From: CAG-841 sp963656825 | Lineage (GTDB): Bacteria; Bacillota; Clostridia; Oscillospirales; CAG-272 | Reading direction: 5' to 3' | Length of the DNA: 40,932 bases | Assembly (NCBI GenBank): GCA_963656825.1 | Contig: CAVKJG010000014.1 | Coordinates: forward strand, 1-40,932 | Shown: in pieces, positions 32,164 through 39,418 of the stretch | Numbering within the stretch: the stretch's first letter is position 1 | Layout: the number at the start of each line of letters is the position of its first letter | Notes under the pieces: generated by a model | Told to the model about the DNA's origin: nothing | The model's database searches: none | Seen by the model: the letters and a program-made list of their open reading frames with translations, nothing else | Made by a program: the position numbers and the translations under genes

Positions 32164-34667
32164 AAAGCTTTTTCTCAACGGTCAAAGCCTTCTTTGTAAA
32201 AAAGAACGGAGAGGACCGCTCCGTGCTGACAAAGCAGTCGATAGCGATTATCGCCGGAGTGCTTATTCTGGCAATAGTGCTTGCGGCATATTTTATATGG
32301 ATAAAGCCCGCGGAAAACGTACAGATCCGCCCCGACGTCGTATATGACGGCGAATATTTTGAGGAAGCCTCGTCTATTCTCTATATGTTCCCGACAAAAA
32401 GCAGAAACGACGTCGAAGCCGTTCACATAAAAACGGCAGACGAAGAATATACTATCCGTTCCTACGTTCAGGACGGCTATTCAAAATATTCCTTCGGCGG
32501 CAGTAACCTTTATCTTGTAAACGACGATCTGCGCGACATCGCAGCTGGCAAGGAGGAAAGCACGACGGCAAAACTTGTTGACGGAAGCGTTTCCGCATCC
32601 TCGCTTTCAAGCTACGGAATAGATCTTTCCTCGCAAAACAATATACAGACCGAAATCGACGGCAAAAAGCTGACGTTTGTGTTCGGCTCGTCAAAATCGG
32701 TCGGCACGGCTGACAGATACTACGTCACCGTCGCCGAAAACGGCGGAGAAACGTATGCGGTTTATTCCGTAAACGCACTCTCGTCCTCCACGCAGTTCAG
32801 ACTCGTCGGCAGCGAAAAATACACTCTCGATCAGTCGGCTGTGGCGTCGGTAATCGTCCAGACGACCGTAATGTCGGTAACTCCCGTAACAAAGGGCGCT
32901 TCGGACGGCTTCCGCGTGACCGACAGCGCGACCGCAGACGACCTTTCAAAATACGGTCTTGACGAAGCGTCCTCTCCCGCCGAAATAACGGTCGAACTCG
33001 TAACCGGCGAAGAATATACCTTTTATATAGGAAAAGAGCTTCCCTCGAAAGCCGGCTATTACGCAATGGCAAAGGGCAGACTCAACGGCGACAGATATAT
33101 AGTATACATTATAAGCAACAACTCGACGTCATATCTTGACGGCAGCGCCTCGCTTCTTTCGACTCTCGTCATGACGCCCCTCGGCGACGACGCGGATTCG
33201 CTCGGAAGATTTGAGCTTTACCGCAAGGGAGAAGACGGCAAGAGAAATCTTATAACAAGCATCGGTCTTGCCGACGAAACCACAACGACAGCAGGCACGG
33301 GAACCTTCAAAATAATTTATCCTTCGGCATATACGCTCGACGAAAGCACCTATGCTGACAGCGTAACCTACAATCTTGCGTATATCTACGCGACGGAGGT
33401 TGTGGCTTTCGGAGATAAGATACACACCGAAAGCGAATATTCGAAATACGGACTCGATCTCGATTCCGAGCGGCTGAAAAACGACACCGACGGCTGCTAT
33501 GTCAAGCTTAAATTATCCGCGTCGGAAAATCCCGGGGAAGACGATTACGCCGTTATATATTTCAGCAATCTTATGACCGCCGATGACGGAACATCCTTCT
33601 ACTACGCTTATTCTCCGGAATTCGACGCTGTATATAAGCTCAGCTCCGACACGTTCGGCTTTATCGAATGGTCGCTTGCAAAGTTCACGCAGGGAACGCT
33701 GTATTTCAACTATATCAACTGCACCGATTATTTTGAAATAATCAGCAAGAGGGCGGGAATTTCGCTCAGATTCACGCTTACGGGCAACGAAAATACCTTC
33801 AAGGCCGTGGCAACCGAAGCGGGCGAAAACGGCAAGCTTCTTACGAAGATAGACGAAAACGGCGTAAAGACCGACGCGATATTCAACCTCAAATACACGC
33901 TTGAAACAATAGGACTTTACACCACCAGAGAAAAATACGGCGATTTTGAAAACTTCCGTTCGCTGTTCTATGTTCTCATAACAAGAAGGCTCGCGCTCGA
34001 AGGCAGCACCGAGGGACTTGAAATATCGAAAGAGCCATACGCGCAGATAAACGTCGCCGAAACTCCGAACGATCAGCCCATAACATATATCCGCTACGAC
34101 GAAAACGGCAACAAGATATATTACACGGACGAAAACGGCAACCGCCGTCTTGCGCAGGTCCGTTACGTCGGCGGAAATATCGTCTGCACGAATGTCAGGG
34201 TTACCGCCTCCGACGGCACGGAGCTGGATTACGCAACCGCTTATTATGACGAAGCCGCGGGAAGATTCTTCCTCAAGGAAGTCAGCACGATAGACGGAAA
34301 CTTAAAGCCCAAGTACACCTACAACGAAGAAAACGACCTTGTCGTATCGCAGTATCTGCCGCAGAACACAACGGGCGAATACACACAGACCTTCTACACC
34401 TACAACATTTACGATATCTACAACACCGTAACGGATTCAAGCGGCAAAGAAGTAAAGCAGATAAACCAGACCTTCAAGCTTTCCGTTCCGTCGTCTTATA
34501 CAAAGACGTACAGAATAGAAGCGGACGGAACGCGCACTCTTATCGGCGAAACCTCAAGCGAAGCCTCCACCGGTATGCTTATAAGAACGCAGATGCTTGA
34601 AAAGCTCTTTACCGACTCGGAAAAGCTTCTCTCCGGTATAGAAATCGACAGAGATGCCGTAAACTGA
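32160..34667 (+). CDS. DUF4340-domain membrane-anchored protein
   Basis: This 835-residue protein has one N-terminal membrane anchor (about residues 26-48). A long outside region of repeated DUF4340-like modules follows, in which short strands recur (EEYTIRSYVQDGYSKYSF; KLTFVFGSS; EEYTFYIGKELPSKAGYYA). A later part has Asp/Asn-Gly-rich repeats (YDENGNKIYY, YTDENGNRRLA), like calcium-binding or YD-type loops. It overlaps the GldG-like gene by ATGA, the usual pairing for DUF4340 proteins. The frame opens at 32079, but that portion lies inside the previous gene. It is probably a structural partner of the ABC complex. Confidence 0.88.
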   Translation: MKSFFSTVKAFFVKKNGEDRSVLTKQSIAIIAGVLILAIVLAAYFIWIKPAENVQIRPDVVYDGEYFEEASSILYMFPTKSRNDVEAVHIKTADEEYTIRSYVQDGYSKYSFGGSNLYLVNDDLRDIAAGKEESTTAKLVDGSVSASSLSSYGIDLSSQNNIQTEIDGKKLTFVFGSSKSVGTADRYYVTVAENGGETYAVYSVNALSSSTQFRLVGSEKYTLDQSAVASVIVQTTVMSVTPVTKGASDGFRVTDSATADDLSKYGLDEASSPAEITVELVTGEEYTFYIGKELPSKAGYYAMAKGRLNGDRYIVYIISNNSTSYLDGSASLLSTLVMTPLGDDADSLGRFELYRKGEDGKRNLITSIGLADETTTTAGTGTFKIIYPSAYTLDESTYADSVTYNLAYIYATEVVAFGDKIHTESEYSKYGLDLDSERLKNDTDGCYVKLKLSASENPGEDDYAVIYFSNLMTADDGTSFYYAYSPEFDAVYKLSSDTFGFIEWSLAKFTQGTLYFNYINCTDYFEIISKRAGISLRFTLTGNENTFKAVATEAGENGKLLTKIDENGVKTDAIFNLKYTLETIGLYTTREKYGDFENFRSLFYVLITRRLALEGSTEGLEISKEPYAQINVAETPNDQPITYIRYDENGNKIYYTDENGNRRLAQVRYVGGNIVCTNVRVTASDGTELDYATAYYDEAAGRFFLKEVSTIDGNLKPKYTYNEENDLVVSQYLPQNTTGEYTQTFYTYNIYDIYNTVTDSSGKEVKQINQTFKLSVPSSYTKTYRIEADGTRTLIGETSSEASTGMLIRTQMLEKLFTDSEKLLSGIEIDRDAVN

Positions 34668-34678
34668 AAAACAAAAAA

Positions 34679-34713
34679 CACAAGCCCGACGGAAAATTTC
34701 CGTCGGGCTTGTG
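34679..34713. terminator. Bidirectional rho-independent terminator
   Basis: A 17-bp GC-rich stem (CACAAGCCCGACGGAAA and its complement) separates convergent genes. The T-run is strong on the minus strand (TTTTTTGTTTTT) and weaker on the plus strand (CCTTTT). Confidence 0.9.
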
Positions 34714-34749
34714 CCTTTTGGGGATTGTTATGAATGGAGGGATTGGGTA

Positions 34750-35451
34750 TCAATCAAACATTCCGCCGCGTTTCCAGTCGTTTTCTCTGTCAAGGCGGGT
34801 GACCTCACACGCGGAAAGCTCGGAAACGGCTTTATATACGGCTTCGCATATTGAAGAATCGGATATTGTGAATATCATGTAGTCGCCAGTAAGCGCGCCC
34901 ACCCACGCTTCGGGGGTAAGGCATCCGCAGCGGTCGGCTATGCTCTTTGTTCTTATTGTTTCGGCGGCGGCTGCTGCGTCAACGCCGTCCTTGAATTTTA
35001 TAACGATAACAGAGTGCGTATACCACGAACCGTCGGGCTGAGATTCTATTGCGGAATCTATAAGCTTTGCGAATTCTTCATCGTCTATGCCGAGGATATC
35101 GACCGCTATATCGGCTGTTATTTCTCTGTGATGGCAAGCCATTGAGCTGATGCCGTATTCGCTTGTATCTATTTCCTTTGCTTTTGCCACGATTTTGTCA
35201 AGTATGTCGCCGATGTCGCCTTCAAACGCTTTTTTCACCGTGGGCGTGACCGGCTCTTTCTTTTCGGTTGTCGTTTCGGTCGTCGTTTGTGCGGTTGTCG
35301 TTTTTTTGGTTGTGGTTGTCTGTTTTGCGGTTGTTGTGGTCTGTGCGGTTGTAGTGTCTTTTGTTGTTTCCTTGCCATTGTTCTGCGTGCAACCCGCAAT
35401 TACGACGCAGAGCATCATTACGGCAAGCACGAGTGCTATGATCTGTCTCAT
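34750..35451 (-). CDS. Lipoprotein with Thr-rich linker, in an ECF sigma operon
   Basis: This 233-residue protein has a lipobox IAGC (Cys21) and a 40-residue Thr/Lys-rich linker (about residues 26-66) suited to reach through the cell wall. A folded domain follows (about 75-233, with DILDKIVAKAKEID, SVIVIKFKDGVDAAAAAE and GDYMIFTISDS), which is reminiscent of DUF4358-type lipoproteins; I am not sure of the family. It overlaps the anti-sigma gene by ATGA, so it is the third gene of the ECF operon. It may be a target or a sensor of that system. Confidence 0.85.
   Translation of the reverse strand: MRQIIALVLAVMMLCVVIAGCTQNNGKETTKDTTTAQTTTTAKQTTTTKKTTTAQTTTETTTEKKEPVTPTVKKAFEGDIGDILDKIVAKAKEIDTSEYGISSMACHHREITADIAVDILGIDDEEFAKLIDSAIESQPDGSWYTHSVIVIKFKDGVDAAAAAETIRTKSIADRCGCLTPEAWVGALTGDYMIFTISDSSICEAVYKAVSELSACEVTRLDRENDWKRGGMFD
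35262..35372. repeat. GT-rich low-complexity tract encoding the Thr linker
   Basis: Short GTTGT/GGTTGT-like units repeat irregularly here and encode ACx Thr codons on the minus strand. The repeat could vary in length between strains and change linker length in steps of three. Confidence 0.7.
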
Positions 35452-36110
35452 TTTGTTTCACCTTTCAGAATATAAATAATTTTTTCTGTTACGGAATATA
35501 CGTCGCTTTCAGCCGTATTAAGCTCTCCTGCCGCGTTCTTTTCCGCAGAGGTCGAATAGCAGTAAGAATATCCGCCGACGCTCCATACGGAATAAACGGT
35601 GCAATCAAAGCTGTAATAATGCACGGTCACGCCGCTTATATTTATGTCGCCGAGCAGCTTGCCGCCGAAAATGCCGCTTATATCGCCGCTTCCGCGCATA
35701 ACCTTGAGCGAGCTTCCGTCGGTATATCCGACTCTGCCGCTTTCGACCTTGCCGTCGCTTGAAAATATAATATAGCTTTCGGGCGTTTTTTCCTTCAGCA
35801 CCGGAACGGAATAGCCGAGATACTTTTCCATTTCGTCATAGGAATCGACGTATGTCACCGGATTTGACACCATGACGTTTCCCGGAATGTTATGTTCCCC
35901 GTTCGGATCGCGCATCATTGCAGCCGAGGTGAACGCTATACATATGCACGCCGCTACCGCCGCGACTATTTTGACGCATCCGCGGAGCCTGCGCATTTTT
36001 TCCGCACGGACAAGCCTTTCAAGCTTTTCGGCGGAATCCGTGGTTATTGCCTGCGCTACGATATTTTCATCAATGCCTCCGAGCGCATCCGTAAATTTAT
36101 CGGCTTTCAA
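35448..36110 (-). CDS. Membrane anti-sigma-like protein (DUF4367-like C-terminal domain)
   Basis: This protein of about 220 residues has a cytoplasmic N-terminus of about 43 residues (with ENIVAQAIT and RAEKMRRLRG), one membrane span (about 47-65, IVAAVAACICIAFTSAA) and an outside domain. That domain resembles DUF4367 (YTDGSSLKVM, GGVTVHYYSF-type strands). The layout fits an anti-sigma factor that binds the ECF sigma of the preceding gene. Start choice: an ATG at 36116 lies only 1 base from the GGGGG site (36118-36122), whereas a TTG at 36110 lies 7 bases from it, so I prefer TTG. The gene overlaps the end of the sigma gene in either case. No zinc-binding HxxxCxxC motif is present. Confidence 0.8.
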   Translation of the reverse strand: MKADKFTDALGGIDENIVAQAITTDSAEKLERLVRAEKMRRLRGCVKIVAAVAACICIAFTSAAMMRDPNGEHNIPGNVMVSNPVTYVDSYDEMEKYLGYSVPVLKEKTPESYIIFSSDGKVESGRVGYTDGSSLKVMRGSGDISGIFGGKLLGDINISGVTVHYYSFDCTVYSVWSVGGYSYCYSTSAEKNAAGELNTAESDVYSVTEKIIYILKGETK

Positions 36111-36663
36111 CGTCATACCCCCTTTTTTCAAGATATTTTCTGAGTTTTTCCCGTGTTCTGAAAAGCTTCAAGGAAATGTAGTTTTCCGTTTTTCCGAACC
36201 GCTCCGCAAGGGAGCTTATGCTCTCCGCAAGAAAATATCTTCTTGTGAAGATCGTTCTCGATTCGACGTCCGCATTTTTGAGAAACGCGCTGATCTCGTC
36301 CGAAAGAGATGAGATATCCTCGTCATACGTTCCTATGTTGAACGCGCCGTTTTCGTCCTCAAGCTCGGAAAAAAGCACCTCGCCTCCGCCGCTCCGCTTT
36401 CCGCGCGACTCATAGCGATATTTGTCTATCGCGGCGTTGCGCGCTATCTTGCAGACGAAAGCCCCCAGATGCTTCGGCCTGTACGGAGGAATTACGCTCC
36501 ACACCTTTACATAGGCGTCGCTCACACATTCTTCGGCGTCTTCGTTGCAGTGAAGAATTCCGCTCGTCACCGACATAAGCAGTTTTCTGTATTTACCGTC
36601 AAGCTCGGAAAGTCCCTGCTCGCTCCGGTCATATATAAGGTCAATTATCTGAGCGTCTTCCAT
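36097..36663 (-). CDS. ECF-type RNA polymerase sigma factor
   Basis: This 188-residue protein is a small sigma-70-family factor. Region 2 is visible around residues 25-90 (EDAEECVSDAYVKVWSVIP, then AFVCKIARNAAIDKYR). Region 4 is at about 130-185 (FTRRYFLAESISSLAERFG and a helix-turn-helix with ENYISLKLFRTREKLRKYL). An acidic linker of about 45 residues joins them. It would direct RNA polymerase to stress or cell-surface promoters when released by the membrane protein encoded next. The frame opens at 36726, but the ATG at 36663, with GAAGG 6-8 bases upstream, begins the conserved part. The operon is sigma, anti-sigma, lipoprotein. Confidence 0.9.
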   Translation of the reverse strand: MEDAQIIDLIYDRSEQGLSELDGKYRKLLMSVTSGILHCNEDAEECVSDAYVKVWSVIPPYRPKHLGAFVCKIARNAAIDKYRYESRGKRSGGGEVLFSELEDENGAFNIGTYDEDISSLSDEISAFLKNADVESRTIFTRRYFLAESISSLAERFGKTENYISLKLFRTREKLRKYLEKRGYDVESR

Positions 36664-36765
36664 TCTTTCGCCTTCCTTTCGCTTTGTCCTTTCGGGACAC
36701 TCGTATATAATAACGACGCCCGACATCAGAATATTTCAACAAAATAAAAAAATTTTTATAAAACG

Positions 36766-36799
36766 CCGAAAAAGCGGCTCCGTATCGAAGTCGCTTTTC
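36766..36799 (-). terminator. Terminator of the amino-acid transporter operon
   Basis: On the minus strand an AAAAGCGACT ... AGCCGCTTTT stem with one mismatch is followed by a T-run. It lies just past the ATPase stop. Confidence 0.75.
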
Positions 36800-36802
36800 C
36801 TT

Positions 36803-37627
36803 TTATAATACTTTTGAAAGAAATTCCTTTGTTCTTTCGTTTTCCGGCGCACCGAAAATCTGCTCCGGCGTTCCCTCTTCAAGAATGTTGCCCTTATCCA
36901 TAAACAGAACTCTTGTCGCAACCTCGCGCGCAAAGCCCATCTCGTGCGTGACGATAACCATCGTCATTCCGGTTTCGGCAACCTGCTTTATAAGGTCAAG
37001 CACCTCGCCAACCATTTCGGGATCGAGAGCAGAGGTCGGTTCGTCGAAAAGCATGACCTTCGGATTCATTGCAAGCGCGCGGACTATGGCAATTCTCTGC
37101 TTCTGTCCGCCCGAAAGCGTTGAAGGGTATGCGTCAGCCTTGTCCGCAAGTCCTATGCGTTCGAGAAGCACAAGCGCTTTTTCATTTGCTTCCGATTTTA
37201 TCTGCGCTTTTGTTTTGTCTGCCGTGGGAACGGGCTTTTTTTCTTTTCTGAAAAAGTTTCCGAGCTTTGTGAAAAACGCCTTGCGTTTTGTCTTTTTGAG
37301 ATCAGAAATGCCTATCGTAACCGGCGCAAGCATAATATTCTGAAGCACGGTCTTGTTTGCGAAAAGGTTGAACTGCTGGAATACCATTCCCATATGACGA
37401 CGGTGAATATTTATATCCACGCTCATATCGGCAATATCGACGCCGTCAAAAATTATCGAACCGGAGGTTGCGTCCTCCATACAGTTGAGACAGCGCAGAA
37501 ACGTGCTTTTTCCGCTTCCCGAAGGACCGATAACAACCACCTTTTCGCCGTCCTTTATGTCGGTAGTGATGCCTTTGAGCACCTCTGAATCGCCGAAGCT
37601 TTTTTTCAGGTCAATGACGCTTATCAC
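36803..37627 (-). CDS. glnQ: Polar amino-acid ABC transporter ATP-binding protein
   Basis: This 274-residue ATPase drives uptake of a polar amino acid. Walker A GPSGSGKST (34-42), Q-loop FQQFNLF, signature LSGGQKQR (171-178), Walker B VMLFDEPTSALD and switch His in VTHEMGFA are all canonical for the GlnQ/HisP group. The protein is about 34 residues longer than usual because of a basic insertion (about residues 108-146, with KKTKRKAFFTKLGNFFRKEKK) between the Q-loop and the signature. It overlaps the permease gene by 17 bases. The binding protein and permease lie upstream in the same operon. Glutamine itself is not proven as the substrate. Confidence 0.94.
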   Translation of the reverse strand: MISVIDLKKSFGDSEVLKGITTDIKDGEKVVVIGPSGSGKSTFLRCLNCMEDATSGSIIFDGVDIADMSVDINIHRRHMGMVFQQFNLFANKTVLQNIMLAPVTIGISDLKKTKRKAFFTKLGNFFRKEKKPVPTADKTKAQIKSEANEKALVLLERIGLADKADAYPSTLSGGQKQRIAIVRALAMNPKVMLFDEPTSALDPEMVGEVLDLIKQVAETGMTMVIVTHEMGFAREVATRVLFMDKGNILEEGTPEQIFGAPENERTKEFLSKVL

Positions 37628-38321
37628 TTCTGCGCAGCCTCCTTTCCATAGCTTTTACTCCGATAGAAATTATTGCGACGATGACAATATACATCAGCGC
37701 CATTACAAGATACGGCACCATATATTCGTAGGTTCCCGTGCCGATTTCGTTGAAGGTTTTGTAAAGATCGACCGCCGCGACAAAGCTGACAACCGACGTA
37801 TCCTTTACAAGCGCGATAAGCTCGTTCCCGAGCGTCGGCAATATGTTTTTTGTCGCCTGCGGAATAACTATTTTCAGCATCGTAACCCAATAGCTGAGTC
37901 CGAGCGCCCGTCCCGCCTCCATCTGTCCGATATCGACGGAAAGAATTCCGCCTCTCATTATTTCGGAAACATACGCGCCCGAGTTCAGCCCGAAAACGAG
38001 AATACAGGTGTTCAGCGAGCCGAGATCTATATTCAGCAGCGGACAAAGAATATAATACGCGATGAGAAGCTGGGCAACTATCGGCGTTCCGCGGAAAAAT
38101 CCGACGTAAACCGTACATATCCTGTCAAGCACGCGCGGAAGTCTTTTGTACTTCGGCATGACTCTGACCGCGGCAATAAGCGTGCCTATCACTATGCCGA
38201 TCGCAAGACCGGACAACGCTATTATAAGAGTGTTTTTCAGTCCCACGCCGAGAACGCGCTTCCATGCACCGCCCGTCCCGAACTTATTCCAGAATTTTAA
38301 CCATTTATTTGCGAAATCCAT
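37611..38321 (-). CDS. Polar amino-acid ABC transporter permease
   Basis: This 236-residue protein is a His/Glu/Gln-type permease with about five membrane spans. The family start GLKNTLIIALSGLAIGIVIG, the FFRGTPIVAQLL segment and the ATPase-contact loop EAGRALGLSYWVTMLKIVIPQA (EAA motif) are clear. The frame opens at 38354; AAAGGA close upstream favours the ATG at 38321. It lies between the binding-protein gene (74 bases upstream, with a stem-loop between) and the ATPase gene (overlapping). Confidence 0.94.
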   Translation of the reverse strand: MDFANKWLKFWNKFGTGGAWKRVLGVGLKNTLIIALSGLAIGIVIGTLIAAVRVMPKYKRLPRVLDRICTVYVGFFRGTPIVAQLLIAYYILCPLLNIDLGSLNTCILVFGLNSGAYVSEIMRGGILSVDIGQMEAGRALGLSYWVTMLKIVIPQATKNILPTLGNELIALVKDTSVVSFVAAVDLYKTFNEIGTGTYEYMVPYLVMALMYIVIVAIISIGVKAMERRLRRSDKRH

Positions 38322-38341
38322 CTTTGTCCTTTCACAGCGAC

Positions 38342-38370
38342 GACCTCGTCGCAATAATTACGGCGAGGTC
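38342..38370 (-). promoter_or_regulatory. Intercistronic stem-loop between binding-protein and permease genes
   Basis: The stem GACCTCGCCG / CGACGAGGTC (one mismatch) has a 9-base loop. On the minus strand it has no T-run, so it should not stop transcription fully. Such hairpins often protect the upstream message and raise the level of binding protein over permease. Confidence 0.7.
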
Positions 38371-38395
38371 TTTTTGTTTAACCGTTTTATTTTAC

Positions 38396-39265
38396 TTAAC
38401 CGTTTACAGCCTTTGCAATTGCCTTTGCGGGAGCGTTATCGACTATAACGTAGTTTACCTGACCGTTTATCATTGCCGTAACGGCAAGACCGGCGTAGTC
38501 GTAAGCCATCTTTGTGACGGGCAGACCGGCAAAGCCGTAGCCGTCCGGATCGTCCGCGTCGCCTGTTATGTATACACCGCCCGTTGTGCCCTCCTGACAA
38601 CCGATCTTTGTAGCCGTTGTCTTTTTGTTGAGGATTGCAACAACTTCGTCTGCCGTTTTGCAGCTGTCGAATTCCGTATTGCTTGCGGGAACGATGAGAA
38701 CCTGGCTTGCGTTGTAATATGTATCGGAGAAAACAACCTGCTCCTTACGTGCGGGAGTTACCGTAAGTCCTGCCATTGCGATATCGCATATGCCCTGCTG
38801 AACGGAGGTTACAACCGATGCAAACTGCATATCCTTTATAACAAGCTCTTTGCCGAGGTACTCTGCAAGTCCTGCCGCGATTTCAAGGTCGATGCCGTAA
38901 TATTCGCCGTTGCCGTCAACCATTTCAAAGGGCTCAAAGCCTGTGCTTGTCGCAACCACGAGCTGATCCTTTGAGGAATCCTCGGTCGCGCTCTTTACCT
39001 TTGTGGGCGTGCCGTCTGAGAAGTATTTATCGCAGATGGCGTCGAACGTGCCGTCGGCTTTTATCTTTGCAAGGTATTCGTTTGTCTTTGCGAGAAGCTC
39101 GCTGTCGCCTGAATTTACGCCGAAGGCGTATTCTTCTTCGGAAAGGGCGATATCAATTACCTTTACCTTTGCCGTTGTGTCTTCTGTTTTGCTTCCGCAG
39201 GATACAAACGCAAGCGCGCAGAGCAGCATTGCGGCGGAAAGTACGATGGAAATAATCTTTTTCAT
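38396..39265 (-). CDS. Amino-acid ABC transporter binding lipoprotein, apparent circular permutant
   Basis: This 289-residue lipoprotein (lipobox FVSC, Cys23) binds the substrate for the 37611/36803 transporter. The SBP_bac_3 order is unusual. Residues 34-82 (IDIALSEEEYAFGVNSGD ... ADGTFDAICDKYF) look like the segment that ends normal members. After a linker (83-100) the usual beginning appears at 101 (LVVATSTGFEPFE), followed by GIDLEIAAGLAEYLG (124-138), MAGLTVTPAR with the expected ligand Arg173, CQEGTTGG (223-230) and VDNAPAKA (275-282). The protein stops at 289, where the displaced segment would normally begin. Nothing after the stop resembles it. A frameshift or duplication does not explain this. 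Confidence 0.93.
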   Translation of the reverse strand: MKKIISIVLSAAMLLCALAFVSCGSKTEDTTAKVKVIDIALSEEEYAFGVNSGDSELLAKTNEYLAKIKADGTFDAICDKYFSDGTPTKVKSATEDSSKDQLVVATSTGFEPFEMVDGNGEYYGIDLEIAAGLAEYLGKELVIKDMQFASVVTSVQQGICDIAMAGLTVTPARKEQVVFSDTYYNASQVLIVPASNTEFDSCKTADEVVAILNKKTTATKIGCQEGTTGGVYITGDADDPDGYGFAGLPVTKMAYDYAGLAVTAMINGQVNYVIVDNAPAKAIAKAVNG

Positions 39266-39323
39266 TTTTATATTCTCCTTGATAATTTGCTACGGTTTTG
39301 TGCCGTGTTTTTTGTATGAACAC

Positions 39324-39352
39324 ATAATATACCGCTTTTATGCATTTGTCAA
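39324..39352 (-). promoter_or_regulatory. Strong sigma-A promoter for the amino-acid transporter operon
   Basis: On the minus strand: TTGACA (39347-39352), a 17-base spacer, then TATTAT (39324-39329). The leader is about 50 bases and I see no riboswitch or T-box in it. Confidence 0.88.
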
Positions 39353-39382
39353 GGGGTTTTATGAAAAAATATTCGTGTTTTT

Positions 39383-39406
39383 TGAATATTTTTTATTTAA
39401 TATTCA
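39383..39406 (-). terminator. Weak AT-rich terminator after murC
   Basis: TGAATATT / AATATTCA form an 8-bp stem with an 8-base loop, with a T-run past it on the minus strand. It is AT-rich and so weak, and some transcription may run into the transporter operon. Confidence 0.45.
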
Positions 39407-39418
39407 TTTTTCGGAGTT

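Noticed and set aside
35262..35372. Possible CRISPR-like or tandem array
   Set aside because: The units are short and irregular, with no spacers, and they encode a Thr-rich linker.
38342..38370. Terminator between the binding-protein and permease genes
   Set aside because: On the transcribed (minus) strand there is no T-run; the T-run is on the opposite strand.
38396..39265. Frameshifted or truncated binding protein
   Set aside because: The frame is continuous, the missing ending is present near the N-terminus, and no leftover coding pattern follows the stop.
39266..39418. T-box or amino-acid riboswitch before the transporter
   Set aside because: The leader is only about 50 bases after the promoter and has no T-box or known riboswitch motif.
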